Source of the DNA: Auricularia sp. M13
Taxonomy: Eukaryota > Basidiomycota > Agaricomycetes > Auriculariales > Auriculariaceae
Length of the DNA: 64,000 nt
Reading direction: 5' to 3'
Assembly: GCA_037042915.1 (NCBI GenBank)
Contig: CM073195.1
Span: 2,976,001-3,040,000, forward strand
A program made the translations under genes and the position numbers. Shown here one piece after another: positions 49,095 to 59,651 of this stretch. Within the stretch, counting starts at the first letter, position 1; every line of letters begins with the position of its first letter. Under the pieces are notes generated by a model, which worked only from the letters and a program-made list of their open reading frames with translations, made no database searches and was not told where the DNA came from.

Positions 49095-52000
49095 ATGATT
49101 TCGCGATGGCGAGGGGACAATATATATTCAGACTCAGTCGTGAACGCGGAAATGTTCCGTGTGGCGTTGGCCGCAAGCGGCATTCGTCGTGGGTTCTGCA
49201 GCCTGATCATGCCCGAGTACGTTGACCACGTCCCGAAATACAGCATACGATGGCTGCGGCCTGCGTACTCCACGGCGCTGCTTGACTTGCCCACGGCGCC
49301 AGTCACGCAGACGACCTCCGACGCGTGGCGGGCGTTCAGCGAGGAGGAGAGCGCAGCATGCGAGGAGGCCTGGCAACGCCTGCCCAAGGACCAGCGACAC
49401 GACTCCGGCGAGGGTCTGGCCACTGCCGAGGCCGATGACGGGCTCGAGAACGACAATGTCGGCGTGGCCATCATGCGCGATCGGCTATTCGAGGTCGACG
49501 TGCGCACGATGCAGGTGCGGCCGTGCATATAATCAGCCAACTAGGATCTCGTCTCATACCCTTGTTTCAGCTAAAGCCCGTATACTGGAAACTGACTGGG
49601 AATCCGATACCGGTCATGCGGGCCCACTGGATGTTCGACGAGGCGCGTCATCTGCGGTCGCTGTCTGCGTGTTGTATTCACGCGTCAGCCAGACGCACCC
49701 GGTGCCCAAGCCGCTCAACGACCAACTAGAGAAGGCCTACCGGTGAGCCAACTGTCCTCACGTATTTCACCAAAGGCTTATCGAAAATTTCTGCCAGGAA
49801 AACGAAACCATGGTTGGCCATGTATGCCGAGGAGCTTCGCGCTGCGCTCAGCGCTGGCACCGGCGAAGCTCACAATAAGCTCAAACGCGAGCTACCGGGT
49901 AACGACCAGGGGCAGAGCGTCGTCTTCCAAGACGGCGAATCGGGTCGTATCATCTCGGACAACCTTGCGTTTCGCGTGCAACAGTCTCTATATTCGTCGT
50001 TCATGAGCACGGCCCACCCGATCGCATTCCCCGGCGCAACGCCCGTGTACCGCGGCTATGAGGCAGCGCAGAAGGCCTCGTCGTCCGGGACACCTGCCAA
50101 GTCTGGCTCGCGATCTGCGACCCCCACTCATGGACGTCAAAGCAGTACGAGCTCGGAAAAGAAAGGTTCAGATAAGAAAGCACCAGTCAAGGAGGAGGAA
50201 CGCGAGCTCGTGCATACGGACGCGGCAACGAAGACGGGCGAAGAGGACGATGGCGACGTCACCGACCTGGTGCTCATCGTCCATGGCATCGGTCAAGGTC
50301 TCGCCGCGCAGTACGAAGGACTGAACTTCGTCTATGCCACAAACCTCTTCCGCCAGGTTGCACGGTTCGTTGATTCACATGCGCCTGATTATTTGAGACT
50401 GACATGCGGGATAGTAAGCAGAGTGCGATGCCCGCGTTGTCCACCATAATGCGGTCCCGGCGTGTGCAATTCCTTCCCTTAATGTGGCGAACCGGCTTTG
50501 GCATATCCGTCGATGAAATGCGCATGCGCGAGGAGGAGGGTCTTGACAATAGATTCACGCTGGAAGGTCGCTATCCAGAAGTCCATTCCGTTGCCGTCGC
50601 CTTTGACCGGTTTTCAGACATTACTCTCAAAGGGAGCATCCCTTTTGTGCGCGAACTCGCCAACAACGTGATTTTGGACGTACCGTACTTCATGAGGTAA
50701 ATATCCCGGCTTTCTTGTAGAGCACGCACTTAACTCCTAGCACAGCAACCACAGGGAAGCTATGATACAATCTGTGAGTCAATATCTCTGGTTTAACACC
50801 GCAGTTATTAACGCAAAATCCCAGGTCTGCACTGAAGCGTGTGTCCCCTTCATACGACGTTGATATATTCCAGATGTTGACGAACTTATAGCAACGTCGT
50901 CTACCGCAAGTGGTGCAAGCGCAATCCTGAGTTTGACAAGGGTGGTCGCGTAGTACGTCGGAAGTCGTTGCGCCAACTTCACATCTGACCGAGCTCAGCA
51001 CATCATCGCGCACTCGCTTGGAAGCGCGCTCGTCACCCACGTCCTTTCTTCGCAACCAACGCACGTTCCAGCTTTGAGAGAGCGCTCGGAAGAAGAGCTT
51101 CTGCAAGTGCCTAAAAATCAATTCTTGTTTGACACTAGGTCAGCACCTATCGGCCTTATATTCGCGTGTCTTACTCACCACTCCCATTCGCAGCGCTTTG
51201 TTTCTGGCCGGCAGCCCACTCTCGATGTTCATGTTGTTGGACCAGCGACAACTGATCGCGCGCAGTGGTCGGGAGAGGACGAAGGACTGTCCGCCCGATG
51301 AAGCCGTGCGTGTCTGTGAGGCCCCTGCGGTGCTGTTCTGACGATGTGCGCAGATTGATCGCGTAGGGCTCTTTGGCTGCCTTGCTGTCGACACAATCTA
51401 TAACGTATTCTACCCGTCCGACCCCATCGCGTGCGCATTTTTACTTCGCGTCTCGTGCGCTGCTGACAGGCCAGTGGCGCAGTTACCGCCTCAACCCTGT
51501 TGTAGACTCCAAACTCGCCGCCGACCTGCCGCCATCTGCTATCACGACCATAACGAATTCTTTCTTCGACAGATTGACCAAGATGTTCGCGCTGCCTGCG
51601 CTTCCGGCGATGCCGCAGCTCCCAGCCATGCCGCAACTCCCTCAGCTACCGGCGTGGAAGTTGCCATTCACCAGCCGCACGCCGTCGCGGCCTTCTACGC
51701 CCGAAGATAAAGACAAAGACAAGGGCAAGGAACGGCGCGGTAGCGAACGCGGCGCTCGACCGCTTAAGCCGATGGCCAAAAATACGGACGACCTGGAGCT
51801 GCCGACGAAGGGCTCGGGTAGCGGGCACGCGCGCTCGGCGTCCGACGCAGACCCGAAGTTGACGCGCGCGCAGAGGCGGTTTGCGGCGCTCAACCCGCAC
51901 GGGACGCTCGATTTCTACCTCCCCGCTGAAGGCGCTATCAGCGAGTATATCGGTGCGCTGTCCCTACTCCATCTGCTGCTATATCTATGCTAACACCGGA

Positions 52001-52176
52001 CGTCTTTGACCGAAATAGATATGGTGACGGCGCACCTGTCGTATTGGAGCGATTCGACGTTCGCTTCGTTCGTCCTCGCGGAGATTTTTGCGAAGCATGA
52101 AGACAGATTGCGCACGGGCGTTGGCGTCGACTCGGAGCGCCAATTGAAACAGACCGAACGGACTCGCGGCTCGTAG
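49095..52176 (+). CDS. DDHD-domain phospholipase (PA-PLA1-like)
   Basis: An N-terminal region (VPKYSIRWL, AWRAFSEEESAACEEAWQRL, LFEVDVRTMQ/LKPVYWKLTG) is followed by DLVLIVHGIGQGL, RSRRVQFLPLMWRTGF and NVILDVPYFM. The lipase serine motif AHSLGSALVTHVLSSQ comes next, then ALFLAGSPLSMFMLL and RVGLFGC...VFYPSDPIAY. The DDHD end is GAISEYIDMVTAHLSYWSDS, FASFVLAEIFAKHE. This is the intracellular phospholipase A1 family, acting on phosphatidic acid and related lipids at ER-Golgi or mitochondria. A variable Pro/Met-rich and charged insertion separates the last parts. About twelve exons are inferred. The first exon is uncertain because only 112 bp separate it from the previous gene. Confidence 0.9.
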
Positions 52177-52968
52177 AGCGGGCACACGCCTGAGAAGGGA
52201 GGGCATACTATCATACTCATACACGGTATAGGCTGACTGTAGATCTACCATTTTGGCATCCCATACACGCATCATCAACTCTTGTAGAGAGCGGATAGCG
52301 CTCATATAATGTACACTATACCAATGTATTTGCGTACGCAATCCAACTTCACAACTCTCTACTCAACTGTCGATAGCAGGATAGCGGAGCGCAGGTCAGC
52401 TGGTCAACAACTGGTCAAATACGGATCGGGTCGATGGAAGGCCGGAAGCCGCCGTCGCCAGCTTTCCGCTTCTCAATTTGTTGTCTTTGCGTTCACTGCT
52501 ACCCAGAACAGTCTGCTGGTCTCGTCATGCGCCCGAAGACCATACGGCGTTCTCTCAACGGCCCCGCCACGCCGGTGCTGCCATGACCTCACATTCTCGC
52601 GGCGATAGTTCACACATCTGTGCGGCGACACTGGTTACGTGGCAGCCGCGCTCAACTAGAGGCACTTCATGTTAGATTCATGTGCTCGAACGCTGTCTGT
52701 GGCTGGGTTCCCACCCTTGCGTGTATATCGTCTCGTGCATCATCTTCGCGTGTCGCGTGGTCTGCTCGCAAGCCGCGGGCCCGGTCTTCCATCGCTCGTC
52801 TGCTGGCTCCTCTTCCCTCTGCGCTCGTCCACCGGGAAGCTCTGATGTTAACACTATCTGGAGGAACTGAGAGCAATCCGCTTCTGGTCGCCTTGCCACG
52901 CATTGTATAAGATGAGGCGTGTCTAAATCCTCGAGTCCCTGTCCTATTTGCGACCCCCCGGGACGGTC
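52177..52968. other. Intergenic, GH17 copy 2 promoter
   Basis: No gene recognised between the DDHD stop and the GH17-like start. Confidence 0.5.
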
Positions 52969-54266
52969 ATGATGCGCTCCTTCAGCCTGCTTGCCCTACT
53001 CGCTGTCGCCCCCATCGTGTCCGCGCAGGGTCCCGCTGCGGCATGCGCTACCGCGTGCTTCCCGTCGCTCGCCTTCACGCCGCCGAAGGTGGCTGATGGC
53101 AAGGCCCCGAACGCATCAGTGAGCTCTTGGTGGTGCTCGCGGTCTTCGGAATACGGCTTCATGGGATTTTCATACGAGTGCGACCTACCTGCGTTCCGTG
53201 ACGCTGCGGTATATTGACTGTTTCTCCAGCGTCAATGGCTGCCCGACTTTCGATGATATGGTCCGCCACTTCGCCAACCAGCGCAGCGCGTTTGGCGCAC
53301 GCTACGTCCGCCTGTATGCATCCTGCGACATCGATGGTCACACGGACAACATCGTCAAAGCAGCATACCAAACGGGCCTGGGAATCTTTGCCTTGGTGTG
53401 GTTTGGCTTCGACGGAGACGATTCCTACAAGGGTCGCCTCGCTGCCTGGCTGAAGACCATCAACGTAAGTTTCACCCTGATGGTCGAGCATTTCATCTCA
53501 AAGGGTATCAAATAGACAAATCCCCTAGCGCCTTATGTCGTGCGGAATATAGCAGTATGCCATTGACGATTCTCTTCGCATACGCTCATACTACGATTCC
53601 AGATTGGCTCTGAGCCTTTGTACGACCGAGCCACGACTCCGGCGGCGTTGAGCCAGCTCATCGACTCAACTAAGACCAATGTGTCTTCAAAGGGCATTCA
53701 GGTCAGCACGTCGGAGATGGTATATGGCTACAGCGTCCAGAGTGGCGGGCCAGCCGTGCTTCAGCACGTCGACCATGTGGAAGTCAGTGAGTACCATAAT
53801 CGTGTCGACTAGGGAGCACATCTGATTTGACCCAATCTATTGCAGACGAGTTGCCGTTCTTTTCTCAAACTGCCACGCTAGGCAGCGCTGCGTGGTCTGA
53901 CGTGCAGACAGATTTGAACTGGTTGTTGAACCAGACCTCCAGCTCGAAGAAGATATTCTTGACGCAGACCGGCTGGCCGAGCAACACCGCTGTATGGAAA
54001 CCGAACTCGCCCAAGGCCGACCCGAGCCTCGATAGCGAGCAGCAGTACTATGAGCTTTTGGAGAGCAAGTGCTCGTATTTCAAGACCTTGCCCGGCGGCG
54101 GCCTTGGCTGGTTTGCCCATATCTACGCAGATAACACGCTTCCCGGTGAGTGTGTGGCAGATCCTCAAAGCAGGTCGATCTAATATTACATTCAGGTTGG
54201 GGAATTGTGAACGGGACGACAAACAGTACGATCAAATTCTCATTTGGAGCGAGGTCGGCTTGCTAG
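52969..54266 (+). CDS. Secreted GH17-like glucanase-fold protein (copy 2)
   Basis: A signal peptide (MMRSFSLLALLAVAPIVSAQ) is followed directly by the barrel without the Pro-rich linker of copy 1. Motifs: WWCSRSSEYGFMGFSYEC, FGARYVRLYASCDIDG, TGLGIFALVWFGFDGDDSYK, IGSEPLYDRA, VSTSEMVYGY, IFLTQTGWPSNTAVWK, GGLGWFAHIYADNTLPGWGI and the end FSFGARSAC. As in copy 1, the family's nucleophile Glu position is Gln (TQTGWPS) while the acid/base GSEP Glu is kept. Likely extracellular, wall-associated. It lies convergent to the P450 gene with 287 bp between stops. Confidence 0.9.
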
Positions 54267-54553
54267 GCGGCCTGCATCCACTTTTGTTCGTCGCTGATTT
54301 TGGGGATTTGGATTGTATTGCACGACAGGATCATGTATCGGTAACGCATCTTCACGAGAATTTTTGACGTTGGCATTGCGAGCATTTGGTTCCATAGTAG
54401 AGTTTCGCGACAGGTACCTGCCCGTCGAGTTCATTTGCAGAGAGATGATCATAACGTTAACCAGAACCCATCGCGTCAGCCGTCGGTGTAAAGCGGATGT
54501 TCAGTTGCTCTGGGACCGGAGGCCAGGTAGGCTACAATTGATTAGAATGCGGT

Positions 54554-56543
54554 TTAGGAAACGTTTGGCAGGCTTACTAGCTGATTCGGGGAGAATATGG
54601 CCGACCTGCCTTCTGCATCAAGGTCGAAATTAACCACAATTGCAGCAACTGCATTCTACGGCGGGAAATGAGTAGTCTCTCTGTGTGAATTTTGGCGATT
54701 ACCTTCAATGCCATCATAGCGAAGCTGGGGAAGGACGGTGAGGCGAAGGAAGCCAGGTCATCGAAACATGCTTACTGCTTCCCGACACAATCTCTGGCGC
54801 CCAGTCCGAACGGCATGAAGCTTCCCTGCAAATGCGATGGCCGAGGTTAGACATCGTTGGCCTTCCTTCAGTTTCTTTGAGCGGGCCTCACATTTTCAGC
54901 CGATGTTGGAGCCAGCCATCTCTCCGGGATGAACGCTCCTGGGTCGGGGAAGATTCGACCATCGCAATGAGCGGACCAAGCCTGCACTCCCACAGCAGTA
55001 CCCGGTGGTATATAATGACCAGATAGCTTGAAGTCTTGAACTTTGGGCGGTATGATACGTAGAAGAGGCCCGGGTGCAGACGCGTGGAAACGAAGAGCTG
55101 ATATGCCTTTGCTCAGATAGACGCTACTGTCCGAATTTATGCATTACTCACCTTCCTTCACCATCGCAGTGAGGTAGGGAGCACTCTCTAGAAGGTCTGG
55201 ACTGGTAACAAGTAGTTCTGATCTCAAGTGCTGCACAATGTCTGGGCGGTTTCCGAGCTGCTGGAGCGTCAAGGCGAGAATAGATGAAAGGAAGTCGGCG
55301 CCAGCGATACTGCAAATCTCAACTGCGGCTGCGCTGTCCACAGGTTGTTTGACGTACAAGTGATCAGCACACTCTGCGATGAGTTCTTCTTCGGTTATAG
55401 GCTCTGCGCTGCGGCTCGATGTCGTGATAAGATGGCTCATGAGAGACTCCCTCTGTTCGTCAAGAACAGCTACTTTGCGTTGACGAATACTGTTCGCAAC
55501 GAACTGGAATCGTTGACGTCATTCAGAGAAGAGCTGCGAGGAGACAAAATATCACGTACGTCCCATACGAGATCACCAGCCCCGCAAAACCTCTTCCATC
55601 GCGATACTGGTACACGTCGGAGGAGATTCCATACAAATCTTGGAACTAGGTTCCTCTGAAAGGCTCTGTAAGTAGTCACATGTGTCAGAAACAGAGCATA
55701 CCATTGTGCACGCGGGTAAAAAATCCCGAGTAGGCTCGCGCATTTGGTGTTCACGACCTCCCACCAAGTCATCCATGCCTCCGACCTGTTCACCGAGGAC
55801 GGTCAACGCCACAACATCGATCTGTGCATTGTTGTCAAGAAATATCATGCATCCGTCGTTATACACTCACCATGAGGTGGTGCGAAAGGTGCAATGCGTC
55901 TAACGGTGCTTTGCCGCCGCAACAGATGATGAAACCAACCAATTTAGTAATCGCCGACTGCATGCCTTCACGATATTGACCTAGGGAGTGAGTGCGTCAA
56001 CGGTCTCGTCATTCAAGTCAACGAATGTCACGGACCAAGATTTGCAGGCAGCCAGAACGTGTGAACCCGTCGCCGACGAAGGAGATGTCCTTTGCTATCT
56101 CTGTCGCGGAGAGCATTAGAAGAATAAAGTAGTTATTTCAATAGGTAGCCTACACTGTGGTGAATCTACAATGATATCAGCCGCTAATTTTGGGGAGAGC
56201 GAAGCACGTACACGGATGGGACGTTGTGCATTCTGAAGGATATGGGGGATGCGTCCTTCGAAAAGCTGCCATAAACGGCCTTGGCCACTCTGCCATCTTC
56301 TCTGACAGTGAAAAGCACGGCACCCGGAGCGATGCAGATCACTGGTCCATAGCGTGCGAACAGGGAATCGATGATCTGGCAGTGGAGTCCTCGCATTTCT
56401 TGAATGGCCATGTAGAGCCCAGAGACCTTTGTGTACCAGGGACCTGGAATAGACGATGTAGATGAGAAGAAGAGCCTCTGAATAGCTAGAGCAACGCAGG
56501 CGGCCAGCGAGACGATGATCAGTGCACCAATTGTGGCAGGCAT
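54554..56543 (-). CDS. Cytochrome P450 monooxygenase
   Basis: The N-terminal membrane anchor [20 protein letters not shown] is followed by the Pro hinge [16 protein letters not shown]. Later landmarks are the I-helix [19 protein letters not shown], the K-helix [20 protein letters not shown] (E-x-x-R formed across an intron), [29 protein letters not shown], the heme-binding loop [14 protein letters not shown] with the Cys ligand, and a C-terminal tail ending [12 protein letters not shown]. It is a microsomal fungal P450 of about 500 residues with many short introns. The usual Thr after the I-helix acid is Phe here. The substrate cannot be assigned. No intact secondary-metabolite backbone gene is nearby. 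Confidence 0.9.
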
Positions 56544-57033
56544 TGCGATGTCAATGGACAGGACGAAGCAAGCGTATCGTCACAAGGACCGGTTGCTGTT
56601 ATATGCAGGCGATAGATAGCAGGGAGCAATCACTATCTGAATGCTGGGCACCGGCCTGCTCTCGAAGACCAGAACCGCCAACTGTTTGCGTGACCGAGCG
56701 CCGCCAAGCGCGCGCGTCGGACGCACATCGTTGCAGCCAGAAAACTTAGATTTGCATTTCCATTCCTGCGTTGTGCGACGAAGCTGTCGCGTCCCAGTCG
56801 GCGTGCGGCGTCAGGGGCTGAGTCCAAAGAGATAGAGCGGAGCGGAGTTCGACCCTGCTGCCGTCTTCTTCGACCCGACCCGCGCTCACTGCACATAATA
56901 AATCTAATTATGCCATAATGTAGTTACGAAAGGTGTTATGGTAAGTCAAAATGAGTCCATCTCATCGTCCACTGCAAGCATATGGTCTCGTTCTAACGAT
57001 GGCACCCGGTCTAAAGGCTCGAAGGTTAAATTT
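56544..57033. other. Intergenic, P450 promoter side
   Basis: No gene recognised; includes a short A+T-rich stretch near 56890-56940. Confidence 0.5.
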
Positions 57034-57740
57034 TTAGCAAGCATGAGCATCTGCAACGGCATCGACACGATTTTCGAGGATGTAGACGTTGTACAGGGCG
57101 ATAATGTCGAGTAGCGCCGGGCAGCCCAAATGAGCCAAGCTCCGAGAGCATATCGGGCGCGAGAGTATTTTTGTCCGTCGAGCTCAGATGCAGTTCGGAC
57201 AGCCGCTCACACTCGGTTGCGTGAGACGTTTGGGCGCGGCTCATGAGAAATGGAGAATCGGCTCACCACTCGTGGTAATCGCTGTGATCCACGTGAACAA
57301 CACATCCGGGAGGCCCGACCTGATGGATGCTTGCGGCGCGCTGAATACCCGTATGCGCTGGTGTGCATCCTCAAATCCAAACTCCATCATCTTCGAGTTT
57401 CCCTGGTAGTGGGTGGAATTGAGATTCGCAAAGTAGGCATGGCTAAGTCACTGAAGAGGGTTTCCTCGGCTGGATGCGGAAAGGGCTGCCTGACATCCTT
57501 TGAGCGCTTTTTATGAGGCACCACGATGTAGTCAATTGCCGGTATGGCAACATGGTCGAGCAACTCCAAGATCTCGAATGAAAGGGTGCGCCAACAGCTG
57601 CACTGGAGCATGAGGGCGTAAAACCTGGCCAGGGCCGTTGTGGGCCCGGGGCGTGACCCGGCTCGTAACGGTCGGCAATGAGCTTCAGCACTTCGCAACA
57701 GGGAAAAGCTGCTAGAAGGCGGAACATATGATCTGGAAGG
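57034..57740 (-). pseudogene. F-box/LRR-type gene remnant
   Basis: Readable pieces on the minus strand include MFRLLAAFPCCEVLKLIADR, LSFEILELLDHVAIPAIDYI, RLSELHLSSTDKNTLAPDML and the end ALLDIIALYNVYILENRVDA. They fall in different frames; for example one extra base near 57119 separates SELGSFGLP from ALLDIIAL. The pieces look like the C-terminal part of an Agaricomycete F-box/LRR protein. No F-box was found. The remnant directly follows the truncated sirtuin sequence. Confidence 0.5.
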
Positions 57741-57779
57741 CAAACGGTAGGATCGGAGAACGAGACTGAGTTTTGCCAG

Positions 57780-58977
57780 GCATTGCGTCGTACAGTCTGT
57801 GCAGACCGAGGGCAACGAATGCGGGAAAACGCTCGTGGAAGAGGTCTGGGGATGTGTAGTCTAGACCGGTGGCCGCACTAAGGCCTGCGCCTGCAGAGAG
57901 GACGAGGTAGTGGGCATTCAACAACCACTGGCGGGCTAGATATTTGCCGGTGGGTATTGGGCGGGAGTTATGTACTCCTGCTGGTGGAGGGAGATGATGC
58001 CGCTCGCGCAAGCGATGCTGAGGGCTCGGCAGTAATGCTGTTCGTCTGCCGAAGAAAAAACATCGAAGATGATGTCCGTCACTGGCATCGCGGGATGAGG
58101 CTTGGCCCAGGAGGCCACTGAATCGACAGTGATCTTTGCCGCAAGTCCGGTGGGAAAGGAGAACAAGCCAGTCGAGACTCGAGATGCAGGGGAAGGCAAT
58201 GACCAGTCGACCATCCGCAAGCGGTGGCATGTTCTTCACAGCGTCGAGGCAGTATGTATAGCAGTCCGCCAAATCCCGCACGTCCTGCTCGCTGGGTTGT
58301 TGCCCGGGTTGTAATTGCGGGCCGACTGTATGTATGATCCATGCGGGAAGCCCGGCGTGGCTTTTGCGCGGCCATTCGGCTCATTATGACCTTGTACGTG
58401 CGTCCAGCCTTGCACGCATCGCGCAGGCGGGGTCCGGCCGCGGCGTGGATGACATTGTCGATACGGCGGTGATTCGGCCTGAAGCAGCCAAGAAGCGCGG
58501 CATTGCCTGCGTTTACGATGGGTGTCACATCCTGAAGGGCTGTTATATCTCAGCGCCAGAGAGAAATGCGCACTGGCGAAGATGGTACGCGGTATAGAGG
58601 CTGCATCGAGGCGGTTGACACCAGTAGACGCTGATGCTGCTGGTGCTACAAATGCGCTCTGCAGCTGCTGTGATGTCTTATGGTAAAGATTGCGGGGCCG
58701 CGCGCTGACATAGGAGAGATCGAAGTGCCAGTAGCTGGATTCAGACGTTGCTGTTGGCAATAAACTCAGCTGCCAGTGGGTCATTGGCGACGCCTGCTTC
58801 GTCGAACAGGAAGGCTATAGCTTGCGCAATGCTACTCTTCAGCGTTTTGTCGCTCATCAGGGGTGTGCTACGATGGAGGTTGCGGAGATGTAAATCAAGG
58901 CCAGGGTTGAGTCGTTCATGCTGCTGACGGAGACGGAAGCAACTGCGCGGCCCCAAACTCGCTGTCTCGCACAACAT
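57780..58977 (-). pseudogene. Broken macrodomain-sirtuin fusion (SirTM-like), truncated
   Basis: Reading down the minus strand: an N-terminal helix-rich stretch (SSIAQAIAFLFDEAGVANDP), then RISLWR-stop-DITALQDVTPIVNAGNAA. The macrodomain core follows (LLGCFRPNHRRIDNVIHAAA, AWIIHTVGPQLQPGQQPSEQ, TGLFSFPTGLAAKITVDSVA, VTDIIFDVFSSADEQHYCRA). Then comes the sirtuin NAD-binding start YLVLSAGAGLSAATGLDYTS. This order is that of fungal macrodomain-class M sirtuin fusions, linked to reversible protein ADP-ribosylation. Damage: TGA at 58552-58550 where Gly is expected in W-R-G-D-I-T, a 7-bp near-tandem insertion near 58172-58180, and at least two more frame changes (near 58350 and 57950-58010). Everything after LGLHRLYDAMPG of the sirtuin is lost. 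Confidence 0.8.
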
Positions 58978-59093
58978 CTACTGTAATAGGACAGGCTCTA
59001 GTTGGATATAATGACAATCTACGGTACAAGAGCCCTCGAAACCCCTCCACTCGACATAATATCCATGAAATATGCGTACTACAGTAGCTACAA

Positions 59094-59651
59094 TTAGACC
59101 GACCCAGCATTGTCACCGTTCTTGAGTTGGATAACCAACTGGTACACATTCGCATTGCGAGATTGATGATAACCCGCTACATTCAATAACCTCTCGCAGG
59201 CTCGTTGGATGTCGATGTCGTCTATCGGGGCATGCATTACAACTGTTTTTACAACCTGGAAACCGTCAAATGGTTCAGCAAGCGAGCCATGGAAAGCCAA
59301 TGCTCACCTCCCCCACAAGAGCGCTTATGTCCACATCTCCGGTCTCTCTGTCTCTACTCGCAAAAAGCTCCAGATCGTTCGCGGCCTGGTCGAGCACACC
59401 GGACAATTGGGCGAGGATCTCTTGATTAGGAAGCCCGATTCGACGTTCTGTGCGTGTGAAAATGGTCGCATTGAATCCCAGTGGTAGCTAGAAATGCTTT
59501 CCAATACGCAGGACGTACCGAGCGTCACTGCCAGGGACATGACCTGGCGCTGCAATGCTTCTAGTGTCTGGTCGAGGGTCTGCGCGCTGGACTGTGCGTG
59601 CCGCGGCGCGAAAAGAGTGAGAGAGCACAATAACATCGACCAGATCCGCAT
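59094..59651 (-). CDS. Hypothetical protein, possibly secreted, boundaries uncertain
   Basis: Three joinable pieces were found: MRIWSMLLCSLTLFAPRHAQ ... TLEALQRQ, then LPLGFNATIFTRTERRIGLP ... ISALVGE, then (after GAG/GTGAGC) VVKTVVMHAPIDDIDIQRAC ... NGDNAGSV. The last junction is a clear phase-0 intron; the first uses a weaker donor (CAG/GTCATG). The N-terminus has a short hydrophobic stretch that could be a signal peptide. No domain was recognised. The gene follows the macrodomain-sirtuin relic and may itself be a fragment. Confidence 0.4.
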
